64,000 nucleotides of DNA from Streptomyces cinnabarinus (GCF_027270315.1 NZ_CP114413.1:8990001-9054000), one strand, 5' to 3'; positions 26,039 to 35,459 are shown, counted from the stretch's first letter. Made by a program: numbers and translations. The notes: generated from the sequence alone by a model not told the origin.

Positions 26039-27676
26039 ATGGCGGAACACGACATCGGTCCCGGCCCCCTGTCCTCCTTCTCCGGGACCGAGACGGCCGT
26101 ACGGAGCCGGGCTCGACGCATCCCACGAATGGGCGGCGGCACGCGTACGAAGGCGGCGCTCCTCGCCGCATGCCTGGGTGCCCTCGGTGCGGTCGGGACC
26201 GCACCGAGCAGTGCCCAGTCGCCGCCTGTCGGCGGGTCTCCACCGGGGCATCCGGCGCGGTTCGTGCCAGGCCCCTGCCCCCAGACGCCCGAGCCGGTTC
26301 CCGGGCGGTGCGGCTTCCTGGAGGTCCCCGAGAACCGCCGGCACCGTGAGCACCGCACGGGACGGACCATCCGGCTGGCCGTCGCCATCATCCCGGCGGC
26401 ATCGAGGACGCCAGCCGCGGACCCGGTGGTGTTCATGGAAGGGGGCCCCGGCGGAGACGCGTTCGGAGCCATTCCCTTCCTGATCGACTCCGGCGTGAAC
26501 CGCGACCGCGATCTGATCGTCATGGCCCAGCGCGGGGCTCTCCACTCACAGCCGAACCTCGCCTGCCCGGAGATGGACCGGTTCAACGCGAGGGCCGTGG
26601 GCCTGCCCTACGACGCGCCGTCCACCGGACGCGGGCTGGTGCGCGCGGCGAAGGAGTGCCGGGACCGCCTCACAGCCGAGGGCGCCGATCTGTCGGCCTA
26701 CAACACCACCGAGAACGCCGCGGACTTCGCCGCCCTGCGCAGGGCCCTGGGCATCGACAAGTGGAACGTCTACGGCTACTCCTACGGCACCGACCTGGGC
26801 CTGACCTACCTGCGCCGACACCCCCGGGGCATCCGCTCGCTGGCGATCGACTCGGTCGTGCCGCCACAGACCGTGAGCCTGCCGTGGGCCTGGGACAGCG
26901 CCCAGGAGGGGATCAACGCGATCTTCGCGGCGTGCGAGGCGCAGCCCGCCTGCAAGTCCCGCTACCCGAACCTCTCCCGCACCCTCACGCAGCAGGTGAG
27001 GCGGCTGGAGGCGAACCCCCTGAGGCTGACCGTGCCGACGCCCGGCGGCGGAACCCCGGTGAAGGTCGTCCTGGACGGGGGCGCGCTGGTGAACCTGCTG
27101 GTCACCAACGGCAGCCTGGTCCCGCCTGTCGACGTCCCCGCGGCGCTCTACGAACTCGCCGCCGGCAATCCGGAGCGCCTGGCGCAGGCCCAGGCCGCCG
27201 GCGCGACGCCCGCGATCGGCCAGTTCGCCCACGGCCTGACGCACTCGGTGGCCTGCGCCGAGTGGGCCCCGGGCTTCTCCCAGCGCGACCTGCTGAAGGC
27301 GGGTCGTCAGGCCTTCCCCGGCTGGCCGGACTCCGTGCTGGCCCACGCACCGCAACTGCCCTTCGAGCACGACCTGTGCCGCGTCTGGAACGTCCCGGAC
27401 CGCACCGCGGTCCAGCGGGTGGCCACCCACAGCAAGGTGCCCGCGCTCATCATCAGCGGGACCTTCGACGCGAAGACCGGGGCGAGCTGGGGGCCGTTCG
27501 CCGGCCGTACGCTGCCCCGCTCGACCGCCGTGGTCATTCCCGGCATCACCCACTGGGTGGTGCCGCAGAACCCCTGCGCCGCGTCGGTGCTGCGCTCCTT
27601 CCTGGCGCGGCCGACCGCGCCCGACACCGGCTGTGTGCCGGGAGTCGAACCCAAGCCGTTCACCATCATCCCCTGA
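26039..27676 (+). CDS. Secreted alpha/beta hydrolase, tripeptidyl-aminopeptidase (TAP)-like
   Basis: A 545-residue protein with an export signal (TKAALLAACLGALGAVGTA after RMGGGTR); a shorter start at that Met is possible. Catalytic features: DPVVFMEGGPGGDAF (oxyanion loop), nucleophile GYSYGTD, acid in SGTFDAKTG, His in GITHWVV. The C-terminal TAP-like cap domain ends CAASVLRSFLARPTAPDTGC. Streptomyces TAP-type enzymes remove tripeptides or single residues from exported proteins. Its paralogue follows 14 bp downstream in the same operon. Confidence 0.85.
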   Translation: MAEHDIGPGPLSSFSGTETAVRSRARRIPRMGGGTRTKAALLAACLGALGAVGTAPSSAQSPPVGGSPPGHPARFVPGPCPQTPEPVPGRCGFLEVPENRRHREHRTGRTIRLAVAIIPAASRTPAADPVVFMEGGPGGDAFGAIPFLIDSGVNRDRDLIVMAQRGALHSQPNLACPEMDRFNARAVGLPYDAPSTGRGLVRAAKECRDRLTAEGADLSAYNTTENAADFAALRRALGIDKWNVYGYSYGTDLGLTYLRRHPRGIRSLAIDSVVPPQTVSLPWAWDSAQEGINAIFAACEAQPACKSRYPNLSRTLTQQVRRLEANPLRLTVPTPGGGTPVKVVLDGGALVNLLVTNGSLVPPVDVPAALYELAAGNPERLAQAQAAGATPAIGQFAHGLTHSVACAEWAPGFSQRDLLKAGRQAFPGWPDSVLAHAPQLPFEHDLCRVWNVPDRTAVQRVATHSKVPALIISGTFDAKTGASWGPFAGRTLPRSTAVVIPGITHWVVPQNPCAASVLRSFLARPTAPDTGCVPGVEPKPFTIIP

Positions 27677-27690
27677 CCGGAGTACGCAAG

Positions 27691-29307
27691 ATGCCCCCTC
27701 GTACGACCCCTGGCCGGCGCCCCGCGCGCCGGCTCCCGTCCACGCTGGCCGGAGCCACGGCCGGCGCCCTCGTCATCGGCCTCGCCGCGCTGCCCGCACA
27801 CGCCGAGTCCGGCACCCACGACCCGATCGGCACCGTCGCCCGCACCGTGCACGGCGCCCACTTCGAACCGGGCCCCTGCCCCAGGACGGCGGACCCGATC
27901 CCCGACCTGGCGCGCGCCCGCTGCGGCACCCTCACCGTGCCCGAGAAGCGTTTCAAGGCCAACGGGCACAAGGAGCCAAGAGCCCGCCACGGGCGCAAGA
28001 TCACCCTCGCTGTCGCGATCATGCCCGCAGCGAGCAGAAGACCCGCGCCCGACCCCATCGTGTGGCTTGCCGGTGGCCCCGGCGACGACGCGGTCTCCGA
28101 GATCCCGATGGCGCTCGTCGGCAACCTCAACCGCGACCGCGACGTGATCTTCATGTCCCAGCGCGGCACCTACTCGGCCGACCCGGAGCTCACCTGCCCG
28201 AACATCGACCAGTTCAACGCCCGGGCCCTCGGCCTCGTCTCCAACGCACCGTCCACCCGGCGCCTGCACGTCCAGGCGACGCGGGCCTGCCGCGACCGGG
28301 TGGACGCCAAGGGCGCCGACCGCAGCACCTACAACGACATCGAGAGCTCGGCCGACTACGACGCCCTGCGCAGGACGCTGGGTGTCAGGAAGTGGAACGT
28401 CTTCGGGATCTCCTACGGCACCCACCTGGCGCTGAACTACATGCGCCTGCACCCCAAGGGCATCCGCTCGGTCGGCATCGACGGCGTCCTGCCGCCGTCC
28501 CTGGCCGGCGGGGCCGTGACCTGGAAGGCCGCACGGGAGGGTTTCGACGGCCTGTTCAAGGCGTGCGCGCAGCAGTCCGCCTGCAACACCCGCTACCCGA
28601 ACCTGAGGGCCACCTTCCTCCGCCTCGTCCGTGAGCTGGAGGCCGACCCGATCACCACCACCGTCACGGTCCCGGTCCACCCGGAGCCGGTGAAGGTCGT
28701 GCTGGACGGGGCTAACCTGGTCACCTGGCTGACCTCGGCCACTCACGTGGCGGAGGGAGTGCCGCGCTCCCTCGACGAACTGGCCCATGGCAACCCGCAG
28801 CGGATCGCCGAGCAGCTCGCGGGCGGCAAGTACAGCCCGCAGGCCATCGGAAGGACCTCCCACGGACTGGTCTACGGCATCTTCTGCAGCCAGTGGACCC
28901 CGTACGAGAGCCGGGCCGACATCGTCGAGGGCGGACGCCGCGCCTTCCCCTCCTTCCCCCGGTCGATGCTCGCCAACGCCCCGCAACTCGCCTGGCTCCA
29001 CGACGACTGCCACGCCTGGGACGTCCCCCCGGCGCCCCCGTCGGTCCGGGACGTGACCCGCAGCGACATCCCGACTCTCGCCCTGTCCGGCGGGTTCGAC
29101 GCCCAGACGGCACCCAGCAACGGCGCCTACGCCGCCCGCACGCTGAGCCGCTCGACCGCCGTCACCGTCCCCTACGTCGCCCACGTGGTGTTCGCCGACT
29201 CGCGGTGCGCGCAGACGATCACCACGTCGTTCTTCGCCCGCCCGAGCGCCCCGGACACCAGCTGCCTCGCGGGACTCCAGCCGCCCTCGTTCGAGATCGC
29301 ACCGTAA
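27691..29307 (+). CDS. Secreted alpha/beta hydrolase, TAP-like (tandem paralogue)
   Basis: A 538-residue protein with signal peptide LAGATAGALVIGLAALPAHA, oxyanion loop IVWLAGGPGDDA, nucleophile GISYGTH, acid FDAQT, probable His in VAHVVF, and the TAP-like C-terminus. It is colinear with the preceding gene over its whole length (RDRD-I-M-QRG, CP--D-FNARA-GL, -A-DALRR-LG--KWNV). CGGAG lies about 8 nt before the ATG. The pair arose by tandem duplication and may differ in substrate. Confidence 0.85.
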   Translation: MPPRTTPGRRPARRLPSTLAGATAGALVIGLAALPAHAESGTHDPIGTVARTVHGAHFEPGPCPRTADPIPDLARARCGTLTVPEKRFKANGHKEPRARHGRKITLAVAIMPAASRRPAPDPIVWLAGGPGDDAVSEIPMALVGNLNRDRDVIFMSQRGTYSADPELTCPNIDQFNARALGLVSNAPSTRRLHVQATRACRDRVDAKGADRSTYNDIESSADYDALRRTLGVRKWNVFGISYGTHLALNYMRLHPKGIRSVGIDGVLPPSLAGGAVTWKAAREGFDGLFKACAQQSACNTRYPNLRATFLRLVRELEADPITTTVTVPVHPEPVKVVLDGANLVTWLTSATHVAEGVPRSLDELAHGNPQRIAEQLAGGKYSPQAIGRTSHGLVYGIFCSQWTPYESRADIVEGGRRAFPSFPRSMLANAPQLAWLHDDCHAWDVPPAPPSVRDVTRSDIPTLALSGGFDAQTAPSNGAYAARTLSRSTAVTVPYVAHVVFADSRCAQTITTSFFARPSAPDTSCLAGLQPPSFEIAP

Positions 29308-29346
29308 GCCGCCCGCCGACGACGACCGGCCACGGCGCCGGAACTG

Positions 29347-29387
29347 CCGGGGCCTGCATCCACGATGGTGGTGGACGCAGGCCCCGG
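29347..29387. terminator. Strong terminator between convergent genes
   Basis: A 17-bp stem with one mismatch, from CCGGGGCCTGC (29347-29357) to GCAGGCCCCGG (29377-29387), with a 7-nt loop. It lies between the convergent hydrolase and DUF6817 genes, so probably works in both directions. Confidence 0.85.
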
Positions 29388-29457
29388 CGGTGCAGGCCTG
29401 CATGGCGCTGACCGTGCTCGGCCGCGCCGGCTTCTGGGCTCTCCTGACCTGTGTCAC

Positions 29458-30009
29458 TCAGGGGGAGGCGAGCGTGATGCGGCAGGCGTGCCAGGCATCG
29501 GGGCTGAGCAGGTCCTGGAGTCTGGTGAACAGAGTGAGCAGTTCAGGGCCCCATGTGTCGCGGAAGGCGGGGTCGGTGGTGGCGAGGTCGAGTTCGTTGG
29601 CTGCTGTGAGTTCGACGAAGTCTCTGCGCGATTGTGGGCCAGGGGTGAGGGAGCGGCCGGTGAATCGGTCGCAGAAGGCAGCGTCGGGGTGGTGGAGGGC
29701 AGGGTAGGTGGACTTGCGGTCGCATGAGCCGTACAGGTACACCATGGCCTCGGCCTCGGTGCCCACCACCGCTGCGAGGTCGCTGCGACGGTCCAGGGGC
29801 AGCAGTGCGGTGGGAAAGCCGTCCGTGCCGTAGAACGCGTGGCACAGGCCGGCGAGTTGGAGGGCCGGGCGGGCCTTCCACGCCGCGACCCGTGCCTGTA
29901 CGCGCTGGAGGTGGGTGAGGAGCGTGCCGCCTGGGTGGGCGACGCCCTCGGCACCGTAGTCACGCAGCATGGTGACAGCCCGTTCGGCGGGAGCAGGAGG
30001 ACTGGGCAC
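29458..30009 (-). CDS. DUF6817-like protein
   Basis: A 183-residue protein resembling DUF6817: MLRDYGAEGVAHPGGTLLTH at the start, then the conserved block LQLAGLCHAFYGTDGFPTAL and later HHPDAAFCDRFTG. The conserved His and Asp and the helical pattern recall a compact HD-type metal fold, but this is only a visual likeness. GTG 30009 is the most likely start. Divergent from a LysR regulator across a palindrome, so may be its target. Confidence 0.6.
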   Translation of the reverse strand: MPSPPAPAERAVTMLRDYGAEGVAHPGGTLLTHLQRVQARVAAWKARPALQLAGLCHAFYGTDGFPTALLPLDRRSDLAAVVGTEAEAMVYLYGSCDRKSTYPALHHPDAAFCDRFTGRSLTPGPQSRRDFVELTAANELDLATTDPAFRDTWGPELLTLFTRLQDLLSPDAWHACRITLASP

Positions 30010-30148
30010 GGTGTCCGGTTCCCTTCGGTGACAAGGTTGGTCGGCACCCGCACGCCGCCTTCGCCGGTCCGGATCCGTGCGAAGGCCCCGTGCGGGTTGC
30101 CGCCTGGGCCCTGCAACGATCTTCTGGCACCTCGGTACCCCAGTCAAT

Positions 30149-30175
30149 CCTGGGGATTGCTTCACAAATCCCAGG
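30149..30175. promoter_or_regulatory. Palindrome upstream of LysR gene
   Basis: CCTGGG (30149-30154) and CCCAGG (30170-30175) enclose an AT-richer ATT-N8-AAT core, 16 bp before the LysR GTG. It is of the type bound by LysR regulators between divergent genes. Confidence 0.5.
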
Positions 30176-30190
30176 TGTAGCTTGGGTGTT

Positions 30191-31099
30191 GTGACGCTCG
30201 ATGACTTGCGTGTGTTCGTGGCCGTGTGCCGGGCGGGAAGCCTCAGTGCCGTGGCCCGTGACCTGTCCTGTACACAGTCCGCGGTGAGCCAGCACGTCAA
30301 GCGCCTGGAGCGGGAGACGGGCCTGAGCCTGCTGGAGCGCCAGCCGCGCGGGGTCGTTGCCACGGCGGCGGGGCGCATCCTGTGCGATGCCGCCGCCGAG
30401 GGGATCGCCGGTCTCGATGGTGCGCTGCGCCGCCTGGGAGACCTCGTGAACGGCGAAAGCGGTTCCGTGCGCATCACGACCGGCGGAACGACGGTCCGGC
30501 ACTTCATGGCCGAGGCGATCGTCTCCTTCCGGCGCCGCTACCCGAAGGTGAGCCTGGAGTTCCAGACCGAGACCTCCGGCCGCCGCTGCTTCGACGCCCT
30601 GCTGGCCGGCAACCTCGACCTGGCCTGGATCACGGTGGGCGGCCCGGTGCGCGGCATCGAGCAGCGCCCCGTCGTCGATCTGCCGTGGGTGCTCGCCGTA
30701 CGCCGCGACGATCCGCTCGCGGCCCGGCCACGCATCGACGCCTCCGACCTGACAAGCGGCATCCGCCTCGTGCGACTGCCGCCCAACTCCACCTCCGGCG
30801 CCCATCTGGACGCGGCCTTCGAGGAGTTGGGGATCAGGACCGGCTCGGACACCAGCGTCGCCGACTGGGACACCGCCCTGCTCCTGGCCGAACTCGGCCT
30901 GGGCCACGCCGTCGTCCCCGCCGTACCGGGTCTTTCGGCCACCGGTGACGGCAGCCCGTTGCGCCTCATCCCCGTTCCATCGCTGCCGCCGCTGTCGGTC
31001 GGCTGGGCCGTACGGCGCTGGGACGCCCTCTCCCCGCTCGCCCGGAGTTTCGCCGACACGGTTGCCGCAAGCTGCACGAAGACGGGCGACACGGGGTGA
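30191..31099 (+). CDS. LysR-family transcriptional regulator
   Basis: A 302-residue protein with the LysR HTH (LRVFVAVCRAGSLSAVARDL, TQSAVSQHVKRLERETGLSL) and a two-lobe effector domain (SVRITTGGTTVRHFMAEAI onwards). GTG 30191 fits the family's usual N-terminus. Divergent from the DUF6817 gene and convergent with the PucR-type gene. Confidence 0.9.
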   Translation: MTLDDLRVFVAVCRAGSLSAVARDLSCTQSAVSQHVKRLERETGLSLLERQPRGVVATAAGRILCDAAAEGIAGLDGALRRLGDLVNGESGSVRITTGGTTVRHFMAEAIVSFRRRYPKVSLEFQTETSGRRCFDALLAGNLDLAWITVGGPVRGIEQRPVVDLPWVLAVRRDDPLAARPRIDASDLTSGIRLVRLPPNSTSGAHLDAAFEELGIRTGSDTSVADWDTALLLAELGLGHAVVPAVPGLSATGDGSPLRLIPVPSLPPLSVGWAVRRWDALSPLARSFADTVAASCTKTGDTG

Positions 31100-31133
31100 G
31101 GACGCAGTCCATGGTCCCCGCGCGCGGTCAGCG

Positions 31134-32369
31134 TCACGCTCCCGACATGCGCCGGGTGACGACGGCGCTGAGCGTGCGCACGCCCCGCGTCGAGCCGGGG
31201 TCGATACCTGTGAGCTCACGGACCCGGCGCAGGCGGTAGTCCAGGGTCCGGGTGTGGACGTTGAGCGCGGCTGCCGTGGCACCGCGGTGCATGTCGTGAC
31301 GGTAGTAGGCGTCCAAGGTGGCGACGAGGTCGGGGCCGTTGTCCAGACGACGGGCCACCGCGCGGAGCCAGTCGTCGACGAACGGCACGTCCGCGACGGC
31401 GAGTTCGACGAATACATCCGCCACGGTGTGTGGCCGCAGCCGGGCGGACGCCCGCTGTAGCGGGGCTGCCCGGCTGATCCGCCGAGCGCGGTTCAGCGCG
31501 TCTGCCAGTTCCGGCAGGGGTGCGCTGGACAGGCCGACGGCGCAGGGGCGGCCGAGGGCGTGGGCGAAGTCCTGTACGAGAGGCGGCAGATGGTCTGGCG
31601 TGCGGTCGGGTAAGAGGCCGGGAGTGACGTGTGGCAGTGCACTCTCCGTCTCGGCACCAGGGAACAGGGGAAGCAGGGCGATCAGCTCACCGCTCCCGTC
31701 GCTGACCTCCGGTCCCCATACGACCGGCGCCCGATGGCTCTTCACCAGCGCACCGATCTCGTTTTCCAGGAAACGATCGAGGGCGGGCGGGTCAGGAAGC
31801 CGGAACACGGTCACCGCGTAGTGATCCGGAAGTTCGATGTCGACCGCTTCGGCGATTTCCGTCGAGATCGGGTCTGCGTTCAGCAATGACCGGGTCAGCA
31901 GGGCGACCTGCTCAATGTAGGGAATTCGGCGGCGCAGTGCGCGGACGAATCCCTGGCGGTAAGCACTGATGCCGCGTTCACCCTGCGGGGCGAACCAGAT
32001 CATCATGCGCATGAGCTCGTCGACACCAGTGCTGCGCTGGGCCTCGGTCGCCTCGTTGATCTCGCGCAGCATGAGGGCCGTGTGCACGCGAAGCACCCGC
32101 TGCCGCGCGCCGAGGGACATCCCGGCCCCCGCCCGCAGCTCGCCCATGGACGCGATGTAGTCAAGATCATCCCGGCTCAACTCACTGTTGTCGGGCGACA
32201 GTTCGACGGTACGACGGCGGAGCCACACGGAGTGCCCCAGCGTCTGGTCCCGGGCCCGAGGGTCCTTGTCCAGGAACTCGAACTCCGGGATCTCACGTGT
32301 GTATGTCTCGACCTCACGGCAGGCGTTGGTCGACGCCTGCCGGGCCAGCTCGGCGAAGAGGCTCCCCAT
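31134..32369 (-). CDS. PucR/CdaR-type transcriptional regulator
   Basis: A 411-residue protein. The N-terminal 140 residues are helical and resemble the RsbRD-type N-terminal domain (LDYIASMGELRAGAGMSLG, RVHTALMLREINEA). A middle GGDEF-like region follows. The end has the PucR HTH (TLDAYYRHDMHRGATAAALN, then LDYRLRRVRELTGIDP). ATG 32369 is chosen; GTG 32393 is possible. Divergent from the DUF4394 gene, a likely target. Confidence 0.8.
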   Translation of the reverse strand: MGSLFAELARQASTNACREVETYTREIPEFEFLDKDPRARDQTLGHSVWLRRRTVELSPDNSELSRDDLDYIASMGELRAGAGMSLGARQRVLRVHTALMLREINEATEAQRSTGVDELMRMMIWFAPQGERGISAYRQGFVRALRRRIPYIEQVALLTRSLLNADPISTEIAEAVDIELPDHYAVTVFRLPDPPALDRFLENEIGALVKSHRAPVVWGPEVSDGSGELIALLPLFPGAETESALPHVTPGLLPDRTPDHLPPLVQDFAHALGRPCAVGLSSAPLPELADALNRARRISRAAPLQRASARLRPHTVADVFVELAVADVPFVDDWLRAVARRLDNGPDLVATLDAYYRHDMHRGATAAALNVHTRTLDYRLRRVRELTGIDPGSTRGVRTLSAVVTRRMSGA

Positions 32370-32700
32370 GAACGCGAGCCTGTCATTCAGCACGAATGAT
32401 CGGCAGAGGGGATCCGGACGGTGTTTATCACTCTGCACAAAACGGCCCCAAGTGCATCGACAGCGCCTTTGTCAAAGTGCGCAAAGTTCCCGCATCGGGG
32501 CGTTCTTGTCAGCCCTTCCAGTTGTGGAGGAGCCGTGAAGCGGCCTTAATGAGTACCGCATGCCGGCCCGCAGGAAGAACCCCATCGGAATCATTCCGGC
32601 AGGACGCCGGCATGCCTGCGGTAATCAGTACGGCTGGGAGTAGGGAAACTTTCAGCCAGGCGCCTCGAATGGCGTTCACTCAAATGGGAGGGGAACTTCG
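32370..32700. other. Divergent promoter region between PucR-type and DUF4394 genes
   Basis: The 331 bp contain no protein-like frame. They hold both promoters and a GGGAGGGG ribosome site immediately before the DUF4394 ATG. No clear operator seen. Confidence 0.5.
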
Positions 32701-33576
32701 ATGAAAGCAGGTACGCGAAAGAGAATCATGGCCGCGGTAGCGGTCCCGGTCACGTCGACGGCGCTCATGCTGGGCACACCCGGCACCGGCTTCTCCGCCG
32801 CCGCTGCCACGCCCAGCCTGCGCGCGTTCGGGATCAGCGGTGATGGCACCCTGATGGCCACGTTCACGACCGACCGGCCTCAAATCCTCGACTGGGTGCG
32901 GGCCGTCACCGGCCTCAGCGGCGACACGGCCCTGATCGGGATCGACTTCCGGGTACAGGACGGCCTGATGTACGGCGTCGGCAACAAGGGCGGCATCTAC
33001 ACGATCAAGACCCCGCCGGCCACCACGGACGTTGTCGTCACCAAGGTCTCCCAGCTCCAGTACGCGCTGAACGGCGCGAACTTCGGCGTCGACTTCAACC
33101 CGGCGGCCGACCGGCTGCGCGTCATCAGCGACAACGGCCAGAACCTGCGGCACAACCTCAACGACCACAGCACGATCCAGGACCTGAACCTCACCACTCC
33201 GCCGACGGAGGGCACGACCAAGGGCGTCTCGGCCGCCGCCTACACGAACAACGACCTCAACGCGGCCACCGTGACCACGCTCGTGGACATCAACACGACC
33301 ACCGACCAGGTCGTCCTGCAGTCCCCGGCGAACAACGGCACGCTCGCCCCGACCGGCAGCCTCGGCATCGACGCCGGCATCAACGCCGGCATGGACATCT
33401 ACAGCACCCTGTCCGGCGGGAAGACGGTCGACAACGCCGCCTTCGCCTCCCTCACCCCCTACGGCGCCGGCACCCCCTCGCTGTACAGCATCAACGTCTT
33501 CACCGGACAGGCCACCTCCATCGGCCAGTTCCCGCTGAACATCACGGACCTGGCCATCTCCCTCACCGGCTCCTGA
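32701..33576 (+). CDS. Secreted DUF4394 protein
   Basis: A 291-residue protein with a signal peptide (MAAVAVPVTSTALMLGTPG, cleavage near AAAA). The mature part is a beta-rich, probably propeller-like DUF4394 domain, with LIGIDFRVQDGLMYGVGNKG, NGANFGVDFNPAADRLRVIS and LYSINVFTGQATSIGQF. The family role is unknown. It is rich in Asn and Thr, low in charge, and likely cell-wall or extracellular. Confidence 0.8.
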   Translation: MKAGTRKRIMAAVAVPVTSTALMLGTPGTGFSAAAATPSLRAFGISGDGTLMATFTTDRPQILDWVRAVTGLSGDTALIGIDFRVQDGLMYGVGNKGGIYTIKTPPATTDVVVTKVSQLQYALNGANFGVDFNPAADRLRVISDNGQNLRHNLNDHSTIQDLNLTTPPTEGTTKGVSAAAYTNNDLNAATVTTLVDINTTTDQVVLQSPANNGTLAPTGSLGIDAGINAGMDIYSTLSGGKTVDNAAFASLTPYGAGTPSLYSINVFTGQATSIGQFPLNITDLAISLTGS

Positions 33577-33606
33577 TCTCCGGGCCGTTCGGCCGGACTT
33601 CGCCGT

Positions 33607-33642
33607 GGCCCGCCCACGCTGTGACCGCGGCGTCGGCGGGCC
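33607..33642. terminator. Terminator between DUF4394 and DoxX genes
   Basis: An 8-bp stem, GGCCCGCC (33607-33614) with GGCGGGCC (33635-33642), lies between the two convergent stop codons; a smaller GGCCG/CGGCC hairpin precedes it. Confidence 0.5.
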
Positions 33643-33657
33643 CGGTACGGTGCCTGA

Positions 33658-34020
33658 TCACAGGCCGGTGGCCAGCCAGAACGTCACGGCCGCGGTGGCG
33701 ATGAGTCCGACGTTGAGTGTGATCTGGCGGTCCTCGCCGGTCAGGTGAACGGCGACCGCGCCGATCTGCAGGAGTACGAAGCCCATCGCCGCGGCCGGCG
33801 CCAGCCACGACGCGATGCCGGTCAGCGGCGGCAGCAGCAGTCCGATCGCACCCAGTACTTCGACCACTCCCAGCGCCCTGACGACGGGCAACGGGATGCG
33901 ATCGACCCATGCCATCATCGGCCGGAGCTGATCGCGGCTGCGGGCCACCTTCATCAGGCCCGAGTAGACGTAGAAGAGGGCCAGCAGGCCCGCGATGATC
34001 CAGTACGCGATGCTCATCAT
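33658..34020 (-). CDS. DoxX-family membrane protein
   Basis: A 120-residue protein with four hydrophobic helices and DoxX marks (LLALFYVYSGLMKVA, GVVEVLGAIGLLLPPLTG). These are small membrane redox-linked proteins of loosely defined role. It lies 10 bp downstream of the cupin gene, in the same operon, opposite a LysR gene. Confidence 0.8.
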   Translation of the reverse strand: MMSIAYWIIAGLLALFYVYSGLMKVARSRDQLRPMMAWVDRIPLPVVRALGVVEVLGAIGLLLPPLTGIASWLAPAAAMGFVLLQIGAVAVHLTGEDRQITLNVGLIATAAVTFWLATGL

Positions 34021-34030
34021 TCCGTCGCAG

Positions 34031-34525
34031 TCAGGTGGGGTCGGTGGCGGGCTCGGTCGCGTACCGGCTCATCGCGTCGATGTTGGCCCGTGGCGTCAGC
34101 GGTCGGCCGTCGGCGAGCGCTTCCTGGAGGTCTCGGAAGTACTGCACGTACAGGTCAGGGGTGAAGGTGCTGAGCATCACGGCGGGACGGTCGGTCAGAT
34201 TGGCGAAGGTGTGCGGGGTATGGGGCGGAACCATCACGAGCGTGCCTGCGGCGGCGTCGTGGACCGCGTCCCCGACCGTGAACCGCACGGTGCCGGAGAG
34301 GATGTAGAAGCCCTCGTCGTGTCGGGCATGACGGTGCTGCGGCGGCCCTTCGGTGTACGGGGCGAGAACGGACTCGGCGATCGCGAGGCGGTGCCCGGTG
34401 CGGGAGCCGTCCTCCAGAACGCGCATGCGCGTGGTGCCCAGAACAACCGTCTCCCCGTCGCCGGGACCCACCACCGAGACGGCGGGACCGGCCTGCCGCT
34501 CGCTTGTTTCGGCTGGTTCAGTCAT
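34031..34525 (-). CDS. Cupin-domain protein
   Basis: A 164-residue protein with both cupin motifs: PPQHRHARHDEGFYILSG (metal-binding His and Glu) and GTLVMVPPHTPHTFANL. Mononuclear cupins act as dioxygenases, isomerases or binding proteins; the substrate is unknown. First gene of a cupin-DoxX pair, divergent from LysR across a perfect palindrome. Confidence 0.85.
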   Translation of the reverse strand: MTEPAETSERQAGPAVSVVGPGDGETVVLGTTRMRVLEDGSRTGHRLAIAESVLAPYTEGPPQHRHARHDEGFYILSGTVRFTVGDAVHDAAAGTLVMVPPHTPHTFANLTDRPAVMLSTFTPDLYVQYFRDLQEALADGRPLTPRANIDAMSRYATEPATDPT

Positions 34526-34580
34526 GCGTACGAGTGCACCGCCGACGCCCGACCGGTGTCCAAGACCCCTTCCGCAGTGC

Positions 34581-34599
34581 CGATACCTTGTGGGTATCG
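34581..34599. promoter_or_regulatory. Perfect palindrome, LysR-type operator
   Basis: CGATACC (34581-34587), 5-bp spacer, GGTATCG (34593-34599): perfect 7-bp arms with the T-N11-A signature (T34584, A34596). It lies 7 bp before the LysR GTG, between the divergent cupin and LysR genes. Confidence 0.7.
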
Positions 34600-34606
34600 T
34601 TGCTGC

Positions 34607-35458
34607 GTGGAGCTACGAACCCTGCGCTACTTCGTGGCGGTCGCCGAGGAACTCCACTTCGGACGGGCCGCTGCCCGGCTGCATATGAGTCAGCCGCCGC
34701 TGAGCCGGGCGATCAAGCAGATGGAGGCCGACGTCGGCGCCCCGCTCCTCGTCCGCTCGCCGGCCGGCGTCACGCTCACCCCGGTGGGCGCCGTGCTGCT
34801 CGACGAGGCCCGGGACCTGCTCGATCATGCCGACCGGGTCCGGGTACGGGTGAGCGCGGCGGCGGGCGTCGCGGCCATCACCGTCGGCATCCTGGGCGAC
34901 GGCACGGATCCGGGAGTGGCGAGGCTGGCCTCCGCCTACCGCCGACGTCATCCCAGCATCGACATCCGCATCCGGGACACCGATCTCACCGATCCCACGT
35001 GCGGGCTGCGCGCCAGGCTGGTCGATGTCGCTCTGACCCGGGCCCCGTTCGACGAGGCCGCCCTGACGGTGCGTACGCTGCGGACCGATCCGATCGGCGT
35101 GGTCCTGCGCGCCGACGATCCGCTGGCCCGCCGCGACCGGCTGCGACTGGCCGACCTGAGCGACCGGCGCTGGTTTCAGTTTCCGCAGGGGACCGATCCC
35201 CTCTGGCAGTCGTACTGGAACGGCGGCAGGCCGCGCGAGGGCCCGGTAGTGCGCGCCGTCCAGGAGTGCCTGCAAGCCGTGCTGTGGAACGGCACGGTCG
35301 GTCTGGCTCCTCTCGGGCACGACCTGCCCGCCGAGTTGGCTGTGGTGCCGCTGACGGACATGACGCCGAGCCGAGTGGTGGCGGTGTGGAACGAAGGCGA
35401 CACCAACCCGTTGGTCCGATCCTTCGTCGAGCTCGCGACCGCGACGTACCGCCACTGA
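34607..35458 (+). CDS. LysR-family transcriptional regulator
   Basis: A 283-residue protein with the classic N-terminus (ELRTLRYFVAVAEELHFGRA, MSQPPLSRAIKQMEADVG) and an effector domain. It probably controls the divergent cupin-DoxX pair through the palindrome at 34581-34599. Its stop lies one base from that of the convergent DUF2254 gene. Confidence 0.9.
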   Translation: MELRTLRYFVAVAEELHFGRAAARLHMSQPPLSRAIKQMEADVGAPLLVRSPAGVTLTPVGAVLLDEARDLLDHADRVRVRVSAAAGVAAITVGILGDGTDPGVARLASAYRRRHPSIDIRIRDTDLTDPTCGLRARLVDVALTRAPFDEAALTVRTLRTDPIGVVLRADDPLARRDRLRLADLSDRRWFQFPQGTDPLWQSYWNGGRPREGPVVRAVQECLQAVLWNGTVGLAPLGHDLPAELAVVPLTDMTPSRVVAVWNEGDTNPLVRSFVELATATYRH

Positions 35459-35459
35459 G

